Source: Mesorhizobium temperatum (lineage in GTDB: Bacteria > Pseudomonadota > Alphaproteobacteria > Rhizobiales > Rhizobiaceae). From it: a stretch of DNA of 64,000 nt. The position numbers were made by a program, and so were the translations under genes. Below the pieces are notes generated by a model. The model saw only the letters and a list, made by a program, of their open reading frames with translations, did no database searches and was not told the DNA's origin. Shown piece after piece: positions 32,089-39,616 of the stretch; within the stretch, counting starts at the first letter, position 1; every line of letters starts with the position of its first letter. The stretch is taken from contig NZ_NPKJ01000062.1 of NCBI RefSeq assembly GCF_002284575.1, positions 52,602 to 116,601 of the forward strand, read 5' to 3'.

Positions 32089-34092
32089 TCACTCCGCTTC
32101 CGCCGCGCCGAACCCCGCGCCCATCGTCGCGCGGACGGCGCCCGACCACGGCGTGGCATGATTGTCGATGCGCATCTGGAAGATAAAATAGGTCGGCGAG
32201 CAAAAGCCGATACCTTTCACCTTGCCGATACCAGGCGTATCGGGCGGCAGCGACTGGCACATATAATCCTCGCGGCAGAAATGATCGGCCGAGCAGGCCG
32301 GCCGGTTGCCGCGATTAACGGCGCCGCCGAGGCACTGGTCGAAATTGTTGGTCGCCACGCAAATGTCGAATTTTTTCCCGCCGACGAGCCCGCAGATCTC
32401 GTTCGGCATCGGCTTGCCCGGCTTGAAGCCGGCAAAGGCACGATCCTTGTCATCGCAGCCGCGATAGGCGATGCCGGCCGGCACGCCGATCTTCGGCGGC
32501 CGGCAAGTGTAGGCGGTGCGCGAAATATCGGTGGCGAAGGCCGCGAACTGGCCTGATATGCTGTAGCGGTCATTGAAAGGCTGCGCCGGGTTGCTGGCGA
32601 TAGAGCCGGTCAGACATGGATGGCCGGAAAACATCTTTCCGCTGTCCTTGGGCAATAGGCATTGCGCCAGTTTCGTCCGTACGCCCGATGCGCTCGCCAG
32701 CGCCGTGCAGACGGTACCGCCGCCGCATTGCCAAGTCGTGCCGAAGCGGGCCGCATCCTCCGGCATCAGACACGGCATCGCCACCTCGGCCGGCAGATAG
32801 GCGACCTCGCCGGCGTCCTTCCATGCGGCCGGCGGCGCGAAGGACAGCGGGCGGAGGCGGTTCGGCTCCTTGCCCTCGACGGTCGCGCGCAGCCACGCTT
32901 CGCGCCGCGGCATCTCGGCGTGAAGATGCGGCGAGATACCGACCTCGATGCGGTTCAGCGGCGACGTGGTCTTGTCGTCGAGGCCGATGAAATGGAAACC
33001 GGCGCTCGAACCCGCCTGATGACAACCCTGGCAGGCGCCATTATCCAGCCGCTCGACCAGCGCTTCCGGCGTGCGCACCAGCTTCAGCGCGGAATAGTCG
33101 AGCGCAGAAAAATCCGCGGGCTGGAACAGCGGCCTGAACGGGTGATTGGCCTGCCTTGTGCTGCCGACAGTCGACCACGAGATGACTTTATTCGCCAGGA
33201 ATTCATGCGGGATTTCGTAGACACCGAGATCGATCGCCGCGAGATTGGCGCTGATATAGTCGGCAAGTTTTGCTTTCAGAGCGGCGTCTTCCGAGAGCAG
33301 CGCCACATCCAGCGTGTTTTCCAGCGGCTTTTCGCTGACCATCTCTCCATCGATACCGAAAATCCGCATGAGATAGGCGGCCTGCCCGCCGAATTCGGTC
33401 TCTTGGCCGGAGGGGAAGCGCACCACCTGGGCGTTGAGCTCGAGCTGCTTGAAGCTCAGCCCGGCCTTCTCCAGCGGCCCGCCGATGAGCCAGCCGGTAT
33501 CGACGGTCTCGTCGAGCTGCGGCGTCCAGCGCCCGGCAACGCCGACGCAGCCGCCGTCGGCGTCCGGCGCGGCGCTGTAGATGGCATTGAAGTTGAACGG
33601 CAGGCGCGAGGCCAGAACCTTGCCTTTTTTCTTGAAACTGTAGGCAAGGCGATAGATGAAACGCACCTCGCCGCAGCTTCCGTCGCCGCGCATCTCGGCG
33701 AAATCGCGCTTATCGAGCCGGTTGACGACGCCGACCAGCCGGAAACGGGCGGCGTCGGTCTTCAGCCAACGCATGTCCATGATGCGGCCGACATTGCCGT
33801 CGGTAACTTCGTAGAGCGGCCGCCCGCCAGCCTTCATCTCGGCCCGCAGCGCGGCGACATCGCCGGCAACCGTTTCGACGATCTGGTGATAGGCAGGCGC
33901 CTTATCATAGAGCGCCTTCAGGTCGCCCTTGCCATCGACGCCGAAAATGCCGGCGAAGCCAAAACCCTTGGCGTCGAGGGCGGCGAGCAAGGCCGGATCG
34001 TCGACGATCATCACCGGACCTTCGGCACGCGCGAGGTTGGCTAAGAAAAGGTTGGCGAAAATCACAGCGATCAAGGCGAGCCGATGGTTCAT
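32089..34092 (-). CDS. Secreted cysteine-rich protein with one cytochrome c-type CxxCH motif
   Basis: I do not recognise the family. The 667-residue protein has a signal peptide (residues 1-23, cleavage near LARA-EG). A single haem-binding motif CQGCH is at 354-358. About 19 cysteines are present, most in the C-terminal third (for example CGGGTVC, CREDYMC), suggesting disulfides in the periplasm. It ends with FIFQMRIDNHATPW. Alternation of long conserved-looking stretches without further haem motifs argues against a multihaem cytochrome. Its ATG overlaps the stop of nnr (ATGA at 34089-34092), so it is coupled to NAD(P)HX repair, a surprising partner. Confidence 0.7.
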   Translation of the reverse strand: MNHRLALIAVIFANLFLANLARAEGPVMIVDDPALLAALDAKGFGFAGIFGVDGKGDLKALYDKAPAYHQIVETVAGDVAALRAEMKAGGRPLYEVTDGNVGRIMDMRWLKTDAARFRLVGVVNRLDKRDFAEMRGDGSCGEVRFIYRLAYSFKKKGKVLASRLPFNFNAIYSAAPDADGGCVGVAGRWTPQLDETVDTGWLIGGPLEKAGLSFKQLELNAQVVRFPSGQETEFGGQAAYLMRIFGIDGEMVSEKPLENTLDVALLSEDAALKAKLADYISANLAAIDLGVYEIPHEFLANKVISWSTVGSTRQANHPFRPLFQPADFSALDYSALKLVRTPEALVERLDNGACQGCHQAGSSAGFHFIGLDDKTTSPLNRIEVGISPHLHAEMPRREAWLRATVEGKEPNRLRPLSFAPPAAWKDAGEVAYLPAEVAMPCLMPEDAARFGTTWQCGGGTVCTALASASGVRTKLAQCLLPKDSGKMFSGHPCLTGSIASNPAQPFNDRYSISGQFAAFATDISRTAYTCRPPKIGVPAGIAYRGCDDKDRAFAGFKPGKPMPNEICGLVGGKKFDICVATNNFDQCLGGAVNRGNRPACSADHFCREDYMCQSLPPDTPGIGKVKGIGFCSPTYFIFQMRIDNHATPWSGAVRATMGAGFGAAEAE

Positions 34093-35621
34093 TCAGCGGT
34101 CATCCCGTTGCGATTTTCGGTAACCTCGCGCAGCACCGGCACCAGCGCCAGCGGCAAGTCTTCGGCGATCAGCCCAGGCCCGAAACGGCTGCCGGCCTCG
34201 GCATGGATCCAGACCGCCGCGCAGGCGGCTTCGAAAGCCGGCATGCCTTGCGCCAGGAATCCGGCAATGATGCCCGACAGCACGTCACCCGAACCGGCGG
34301 TGGCCAGCCATGGCGCGCCGTTACCGTTGATCGCCGCCCTGCCATCGGCTGTCGCGATCACCGTGTCCGCGCCCTTATAGACGACGATGGCGCCGGCGCG
34401 CTCGGCGGCAATGCGCGCCTTGGCCAGCTTGGACAGGTTCTTGTCTCCGGCGATGTCCGGAAACAGCCTGGCGAATTCGCCCTCATGCGGCGTCAGCACC
34501 AGCGCCGGCGCGTTCGGGCGGCGGGCGGCTTCGAACAAAACGTTGGACGTATCGCGAAACGCGGTGATGCCATCGGCATCGAGCACCAGCCCGTCGACCC
34601 TGCCGTCTCGCTGTTGTCCGGCGGCCAGTACGCCGAGGGCAAAATCGCATGTTTTTTCGCCGACGCCAAATCCGGGTCCGAGGACAAAAGCCGACGGCCG
34701 GCGGTCGCCGATGAATTCCTGTACATCCGCGATGCTGTCGGCCTTGCGCAACATGATCGAAGTCAGATGCGCGGCATTCACCTGCAGCCCGTTCCCCGGC
34801 GACAGCACGGTCACCGCCCCTGCCCCGCTCCTGGCCGCGGCAAGCGCCGACAGCCGTGCCGCACCCGTCGCCGATGGCCCACCCGAAAAAACGCCGACAT
34901 GGCCGCGCCTGTATTTATGGGTGTCGACGGCTGGAATCGGGAAACTTTCTAACCAAAGCGGCGGGGTATTCTCGAAGGTCCGCGGTTCAAGCTGCGCAAT
35001 GATCCTATCGCCGATGCCGATGTCGGCAAGCACCAGCTCGCCGCACATCTCGCGCCCAGGCAACAGCAGATGGCCGGGCTTTTTTCGCGCGAACGTCACC
35101 GTGACTTGGGCGCGGAATGCCTGGCCGAGAATCTGGCCGCTCTCGCCTGACACGCCTGAGGGCAGATCGACCGCAACGACGGGCAGGTTCAGTTCTGTCG
35201 CAACCTCGACCGATCTGGCGGCATCGCCGGATAGCGGCTTGGACAGCCCTGCCCCATAAAGCGCATCGACCAAGATCGCCCCTGTCTCGGCGGCAAATTC
35301 CGACAGCGGCCGAGGCCTGACGGGGCATTCCGAAGCGGCGAGCGCCGCGTCGCTGCCGGCTTTGGGCGAGCCGGATGCCCACATCAAGACGTCGATGGCG
35401 CTGTCCTGAAGAATGCGGGCGACGACATATCCGTCGCCGCCATTGTTGCCCGGCCCGCACAACACGTGGACGCGCCTGGCAGCCGGAAAATGGGCGAGCA
35501 CCACCGCAGCGACCGCGGCACCTGCATTGCGCATCAGGCCAATGCCGTCGAGAGGTCCGGCGGAGATCGTCAACCGGTCGGCCTCAGCCATTTCGGCCGG
35601 AGACAAAATTTCATTGTTCAT
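34089..35621 (-). CDS. nnr: Bifunctional NAD(P)H-hydrate epimerase / ADP-dependent (S)-NAD(P)H-hydrate dehydratase
   Basis: The 510-residue enzyme repairs hydrated NADH/NADPH. The N-terminal epimerase (YjeF_N) half has LCGPGNNGGDGYVVARIL and VDLPSGVSGE. The C-terminal ribokinase-like dehydratase half has the FVLGPGFGVGEKT block, LTPHEGEFARLFP, and the catalytic GSGDVLSGIIAGFLAQG. The start at 35621 (MNNEILSPAEMAEADRL) matches the family start. The stop overlaps the ATG of the secreted CxxCH protein. It stands divergent from glnB. Confidence 0.95.
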   Translation of the reverse strand: MNNEILSPAEMAEADRLTISAGPLDGIGLMRNAGAAVAAVVLAHFPAARRVHVLCGPGNNGGDGYVVARILQDSAIDVLMWASGSPKAGSDAALAASECPVRPRPLSEFAAETGAILVDALYGAGLSKPLSGDAARSVEVATELNLPVVAVDLPSGVSGESGQILGQAFRAQVTVTFARKKPGHLLLPGREMCGELVLADIGIGDRIIAQLEPRTFENTPPLWLESFPIPAVDTHKYRRGHVGVFSGGPSATGAARLSALAAARSGAGAVTVLSPGNGLQVNAAHLTSIMLRKADSIADVQEFIGDRRPSAFVLGPGFGVGEKTCDFALGVLAAGQQRDGRVDGLVLDADGITAFRDTSNVLFEAARRPNAPALVLTPHEGEFARLFPDIAGDKNLSKLAKARIAAERAGAIVVYKGADTVIATADGRAAINGNGAPWLATAGSGDVLSGIIAGFLAQGMPAFEAACAAVWIHAEAGSRFGPGLIAEDLPLALVPVLREVTENRNGMTAE

Positions 35622-36000
35622 GGATGCCGATCCGCATTGGCTCAAGCCCGATCCTTGTGGTCAAAACATTGTCCAGTTTTCGGTTCGAAGCAAACGGTGA
35701 TGAGGTGGCACGATCCATAAGCACATCGTTGGGGACAATGGCTTCGTCGAAGCACAAATGCTCACGAAATGCTCTGTCTGCCCAATTATTGTGCGGACGA
35801 AAGCGCCGACAATGTGTAGGTTCCCAGTATCCATGACGCATCCAACGCAGCGAATGACGCGAATTTACCCCCCAACGCGGCATGGCATCGAAATCGCGTG
35901 ATACCGCTTCAAATCCCCTCAAATTGGCACAATTCGTGCTTGAAGGAGGCGCAAGCGGGGCTCACAACCCGTCTTTTTGGCAGTGGAGGCCACTTTTTAC
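35622..36000. other. Intergenic region upstream of nnr and glnB
   Basis: The right end holds the sigma-54 promoter of glnB (35924-35943). A minus-strand frame (35611-35922) is open but shows no motif, no SD and no known relative, so I do not call it. I find no further assignable feature. Confidence 0.5.
35924..35943 (+). promoter_or_regulatory. Sigma-54 promoter of glnBA
   Basis: TTGGCACAATTCGTGCTTGA: GG at -24 and GC at -12 separated by ten bases, fitting the consensus TGGCAC-N5-TTGCW with one mismatch. It lies about 60 bases upstream of the glnB start. glnB-glnA is RpoN/NtrC dependent in rhizobia, so it fits. I could not identify an NtrC site. Confidence 0.7.
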
Positions 36001-36339
36001 ATGAAAAAGATCGAAGCGATCATCAAGCCGTTCAAGCTAGACGAAGTGAAGGAAGCGCTTCAGGAGGCCGGGCTGCAAGGCATCACCGTTACGGAGGCCA
36101 AGGGTTTTGGCCGCCAGAAGGGCCATACCGAACTCTATCGCGGCGCTGAATATGTCGTGGATTTTCTGCCCAAGGTGAAAATCGAGGTCGTGCTCGGCGA
36201 CGAGGCGGTCGAAGGCGCGATCGAAGCCATTCGCAAGGCGGCCCAGACCGGCCGCATCGGCGACGGCAAGATCTTCGTCTCCAACATCGAGGAAGTCGTG
36301 CGCATCCGCACCGGCGAAACAGGGATGGACGCGGTCTGA
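36001..36339 (+). CDS. glnB: Nitrogen regulatory protein P-II
   Basis: The 112-residue PII trimer senses glutamine (through uridylylation) and ATP/ADP/2-oxoglutarate. The T-loop Tyr51 lies in GHTELYRGAEYVVDFLPK, and the ATP-binding C-terminal block TGRIGDGKIFV is intact. It begins MKKIEAIIKPFKLDEVKEAL. GGAGG stands 11 bases upstream of the ATG, a longer spacing than usual. glnA follows after 54 bases, the classical glnBA operon that adjusts glutamine synthetase to nitrogen status. Confidence 0.98.
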   Translation: MKKIEAIIKPFKLDEVKEALQEAGLQGITVTEAKGFGRQKGHTELYRGAEYVVDFLPKVKIEVVLGDEAVEGAIEAIRKAAQTGRIGDGKIFVSNIEEVVRIRTGETGMDAV

Positions 36340-36393
36340 GCTTTCTGATTTCAGATCATCTCCTCGAAACGTCATCAGACAGGGATACATGAC

Positions 36394-37803
36394 ATGACGA
36401 CAGCCAAAGACATCATGAAGCAGATCAAGGACAACGACGTTAAATTCGTTGATCTGCGCTTCACCGATCCGAAGGGCAAGCTGCAGCACGTGACGATGGA
36501 TGTCGTCGAGGTCGAGGAAGACATGTTTGCCGACGGCGTCATGTTCGATGGGTCCTCCATCGCCGGCTGGAAGGCGATCAACGAGTCCGACATGGTGCTG
36601 ATGCCCGATACCGAGACGGTGCATATGGACCCGTTCTTCGCGCAGTCGACCATGGTCATCCTGTGCGATATCCTCGATCCGATCTCCGGAGAATCCTACA
36701 ACCGCGACCCGCGCGGCACCGCCAAGAAGGCCGAAGCCTACATGAAGGCGGAAGGCATCGGCGATCAGATCTTCGTCGGCCCGGAAGCCGAGTTCTTCGT
36801 GTTCGATGACGTCAAGTACAAGGCCGACCCGTACAACACCGGCTTCAAGCTCGACTCCACCGAATTGCCGTCCAACGACGACACCGACTATGAGACCGGC
36901 AACCTCGGTCACCGTCCGCGCATCAAGGGCGGCTATTTCCCGGTGCCGCCGATCGACTCGGCGCAGGACATGCGCTCGGAGATGCTGACCGTGCTCGCCG
37001 AAATGGGCGTGCGGGTCGAAAAGCATCACCACGAAGTGGCCGCTGCCCAGCACGAACTCGGCATCAAGTTCGACACTCTGGTCCGCAACGCCGACAAGAT
37101 GCTGATCTACAAGTACGTCGTGCACCAGGTCGCCAATGCCTACGGCAAGACGGCCACCTTCATGCCGAAGCCTGTCTTCGGCGACAACGGCTCGGGCATG
37201 CACGTCCACCAGTCGATCTGGAAGGAAGGCAAGCCGACCTTCGCCGGCAATGAATATGCCGGCCTGTCCGAGAGCTGCCTGTTTTACATCGGCGGCATCA
37301 TCAAGCACGCCAAGGCGATCAATGCGTTCACCAACCCGCTGACCAATTCCTACAAGCGTCTGGTGCCGGGCTATGAAGCGCCGGTGCTGCTCGCCTATTC
37401 GGCCCGCAACCGCTCTGCCTCCTGCCGCATCCCGTTCGGCTCGTCGCCGAAGGCCAAGCGCGTCGAGGTCCGCTTCCCCGATCCCGGCGCGAACCCCTAC
37501 CTCGCCTTTGCCGCCATGCTGATGGCCGGCCTCGACGGCATCAAGAACAAGATCCATCCCGGCCAGCCGATGGACAAGGATCTCTACGACCTGCCGCCGA
37601 AGGAACTGAAGAAAATCCCGACCGTGTGCGGCTCGCTGCGCGAAGCCTTGCAGAGCCTCGACAAGGACCGTGGCTTCCTGAAGGCTGGCGGCGTGTTCGA
37701 CGACGACCAGATCGACAGCTATATCGAGCTCAAGATGGCCGAAGTGATGCGCTTCGAAATGACCCCGCATCCGGTCGAGTACGACATGTATTATTCGGTC
37801 TGA
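36394..37803 (+). CDS. glnA: Glutamine synthetase type I
   Basis: The 469-residue GSI dodecamer joins ammonia to glutamate with ATP. It has the FDGSSIAGW active-site block, the catalytic metal-binding segments VGPEAEFFVFD, the NGSGMHVHQS loop and the FPDPGANPYLAF C-terminal region. The adenylylation Tyr is in KDLYDLPPKE. The combination with PII upstream and the Tyr site shows it is regulated covalently. It ends at a strong terminator. Confidence 0.98.
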   Translation: MTTAKDIMKQIKDNDVKFVDLRFTDPKGKLQHVTMDVVEVEEDMFADGVMFDGSSIAGWKAINESDMVLMPDTETVHMDPFFAQSTMVILCDILDPISGESYNRDPRGTAKKAEAYMKAEGIGDQIFVGPEAEFFVFDDVKYKADPYNTGFKLDSTELPSNDDTDYETGNLGHRPRIKGGYFPVPPIDSAQDMRSEMLTVLAEMGVRVEKHHHEVAAAQHELGIKFDTLVRNADKMLIYKYVVHQVANAYGKTATFMPKPVFGDNGSGMHVHQSIWKEGKPTFAGNEYAGLSESCLFYIGGIIKHAKAINAFTNPLTNSYKRLVPGYEAPVLLAYSARNRSASCRIPFGSSPKAKRVEVRFPDPGANPYLAFAAMLMAGLDGIKNKIHPGQPMDKDLYDLPPKELKKIPTVCGSLREALQSLDKDRGFLKAGGVFDDDQIDSYIELKMAEVMRFEMTPHPVEYDMYYSV

Positions 37804-37820
37804 CCGGATCGGCTAGGCGA

Positions 37821-37862
37821 CAAACAAAACCCCGCCGGAGCGATCCTGCGGGGTTTTGTTTG
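37821..37862. terminator. Terminator between glnA and glnII
   Basis: Perfect 14-bp stem AAACAAAACCCCGC / GCGGGGTTTTGTTT with a 12-base loop. It has A- and T-tracts on its two sides, so it can act for glnA (+) and possibly glnII (-). Confidence 0.92.
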
Positions 37863-37974
37863 GGATGGAGAAAATACTCAATCGAGCAGTTGGTGTAGTC
37901 GCCCTTGGCAAAACGCCGACGCGACGAGAGCGAGACACGGCGCAGACACTCAGGTCCGCACCGTGACTACATGT

Positions 37975-39015
37975 TCAAGCGGCAGCCGAAACCTCGGCGC
38001 TGGTCGGGACGGAGGCGATCGTCTTCAGTATCTGCGAGGCGATCTGGTAGGGGTCGCCCTGCGAGTTCGGGCGGCGATCCTCGAGATAACCCTTGTAGCC
38101 GTTGCTGATGAAGGAATGCGGCACGCGGATCGAGGCGCCGCGGTCGGCGATGCCATAGCTGAACCTGTTCCACGGCGCGGTCTCATGCTTGCCGGTCAAA
38201 CGCTTGTCGTTGTCCGGGCCGTAGACGGCGATATGGTCCATCAGATTCTTGTCGAAGGCGGCCATCAGCGCCTCGAAATAGTCCTTGCCGCCGACCTCGC
38301 GCATATAAGCGGTCGAGAAATTGGCGTGCATGCCGGAACCGTTCCAGTCGGTGTCGCCGAGCGGCTTGCAGTGGTATTCGATGTCGATGCCGTATTTCTC
38401 GGTGAGGCGCTGCATCAGGTAGCGGGCCATCCACATCTGGTCGGCGGCCTTCTTGGAGCCTTTGCCGAAGATCTGGAATTCCCACTGGCCCTTGGCCACC
38501 TCGGCATTGATGCCTTCATGGTTGATGCCGGCGGCAAGGCAGAGGTCGAGATGCTCCTCGACGATCTGCCTGGCGACGCTGCTGACGTTGCTGTAGCCGA
38601 CGCCGGTGTAGTACGGGCCTTGCGGCGCCGGGTAACCGCTCTCGGGGAAGCCGAGCGGGCGGCCGTCCTTGTAGAAGAAATACTCCTGCTCGAAGCCGAA
38701 CCAGGCGCCCTCGTCGTCGAGGATGGTTGCGCGCTTGTTGGATGCATGCGGCGTCACGCCGTCCGGCATCATCACTTCGCACATGACGAGCACGCCATTG
38801 GTGCGCGCGGGATCCGGATAGATGGCGACCGGCTTCAGCACGCAGTCGGACGAGTGGCCTTCGGCCTGCATGGTCGAAGAACCGTCGAAGCCCCACAGCG
38901 GAAGCTGGTCGAGCGTCGGGAACTCGGCATATTCCTTGATCTGCGTCTTTCCGCGAAGGTTGGGAACCGGGGTGTATCCATCGAGCCAAATGTACTCGAG
39001 CTTGTATTTCGTCAT
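37975..39015 (-). CDS. glnII: Glutamine synthetase type II
   Basis: The 346-residue eukaryotic-type GSII starts MTKYKLEYIWLDGYTPVPNLRGKTQI and contains LWGFDGSSTMQAEGHSSDCVLKP, WFGFEQEYFFYKDGRPLGFP and NGSGMHANFSTAYMRE, all signatures of the type. It is found in rhizobia and Frankia next to GSI. It converges on glnA and has its own sigma-54 promoter, so it is switched on under nitrogen limitation. A DUF2735 gene lies divergently upstream, as is common in rhizobia. Confidence 0.98.
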   Translation of the reverse strand: MTKYKLEYIWLDGYTPVPNLRGKTQIKEYAEFPTLDQLPLWGFDGSSTMQAEGHSSDCVLKPVAIYPDPARTNGVLVMCEVMMPDGVTPHASNKRATILDDEGAWFGFEQEYFFYKDGRPLGFPESGYPAPQGPYYTGVGYSNVSSVARQIVEEHLDLCLAAGINHEGINAEVAKGQWEFQIFGKGSKKAADQMWMARYLMQRLTEKYGIDIEYHCKPLGDTDWNGSGMHANFSTAYMREVGGKDYFEALMAAFDKNLMDHIAVYGPDNDKRLTGKHETAPWNRFSYGIADRGASIRVPHSFISNGYKGYLEDRRPNSQGDPYQIASQILKTIASVPTSAEVSAAA

Positions 39016-39333
39016 TCTAGCCTCTCGTTGCTTTGATCACCGAACCTTGGACGGCGCCGGCGTGCCAGCCACCCTGCAGCCGACCTGCCGGATTATTAAA
39101 AAGCAATTCGTGTGCCATTCTCGCCGGCAAAGGATGCGGCAGAAGTGACGCCGGATCCCGACAAAATTCATTGCGCCGTCACCGCAAAGCGTCCGGATCA
39201 ATCACAAGCACATTTCGCACAAATAATAGGCAACTACTGATCTTTTCGTAATCATGTTGCCTAACGCGATTGCAGAACCTATCTTGGGGAAAGATTGAAT
39301 CGGCAAGATTCTGCGGAAGAAAGGAGACCGACA
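39016..39333. other. Intergenic region between glnII and DUF2735 gene
   Basis: It carries the glnII sigma-54 promoter (39102-39117) and, upstream of it, GCACATTTCGCAC near 39210, which has half-sites of an NtrC box as a direct repeat; this is weak. No other element is seen. Confidence 0.5.
39102..39117 (-). promoter_or_regulatory. Sigma-54 promoter of glnII
   Basis: On the minus strand TGGCACACGAATTGCT matches the consensus TGGCAC-N5-TTGCW exactly, with GG-N10-GC spacing. It lies about 90 bases upstream of the glnII start. RpoN/NtrC control of glnII is well known in rhizobia. Confidence 0.85.
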
Positions 39334-39528
39334 ATGGAAATCACTTCCACCCGTCAGTCGGCCAAAATCCTGATGTTCCCGGTGGCAGCGCGTGCTTCTG
39401 CCTCAAATTTAAGCGGAAAGGCTAAGTTCGCGGCAGAGCTTGCTTCATTGCGCAACCGTACGGATTTCGGAAGCGGCTGGTATCACGAGGCGGCCATCGA
39501 GGAGGCGAAACAGGACCGGAAGAGCTAA
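39334..39528 (+). CDS. DUF2735 domain protein
   Basis: The 64-residue protein has the DUF2735 pattern: MEITSTRQSAKILMFPV..., then the conserved C-terminal GSGWYHEAAIEEAKQ. The family is small, cytoplasmic, of unknown function and nearly restricted to rhizobial relatives, where it often sits upstream of glnII. The start follows AAGGAGACCGACA. Divergent from glnII, so shared nitrogen control is possible. Confidence 0.85.
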   Translation: MEITSTRQSAKILMFPVAARASASNLSGKAKFAAELASLRNRTDFGSGWYHEAAIEEAKQDRKS

Positions 39529-39559
39529 GCCCTTCCTTCCGCATCGCTTTTGACGAATT

Positions 39560-39601
39560 GAAAAGCCCGGCGCGATCACTCGCGCCGGGCTTTGCATTTT
39601 T
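39560..39601. terminator. Bidirectional terminator between DUF2735 and MFS genes
   Basis: Perfect 14-bp stem AAAGCCCGGCGCGA / TCGCGCCGGGCTTT with a four-base loop; T-rich on the right (TTTGCATTTTT) and A-rich on the left. Confidence 0.88.
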
Positions 39602-39616
39602 GCTATTAGGCCAGGA

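Noticed and set aside
35611..35922. Minus-strand 103-codon frame upstream of nnr
   Set aside because: No ribosome binding site, no recognisable motif, and composition like intergenic DNA.
36037..37770. Long minus-strand frame antisense to glnB and glnA
   Set aside because: The plus-strand genes are unambiguous; the frame is open only because of codon bias.
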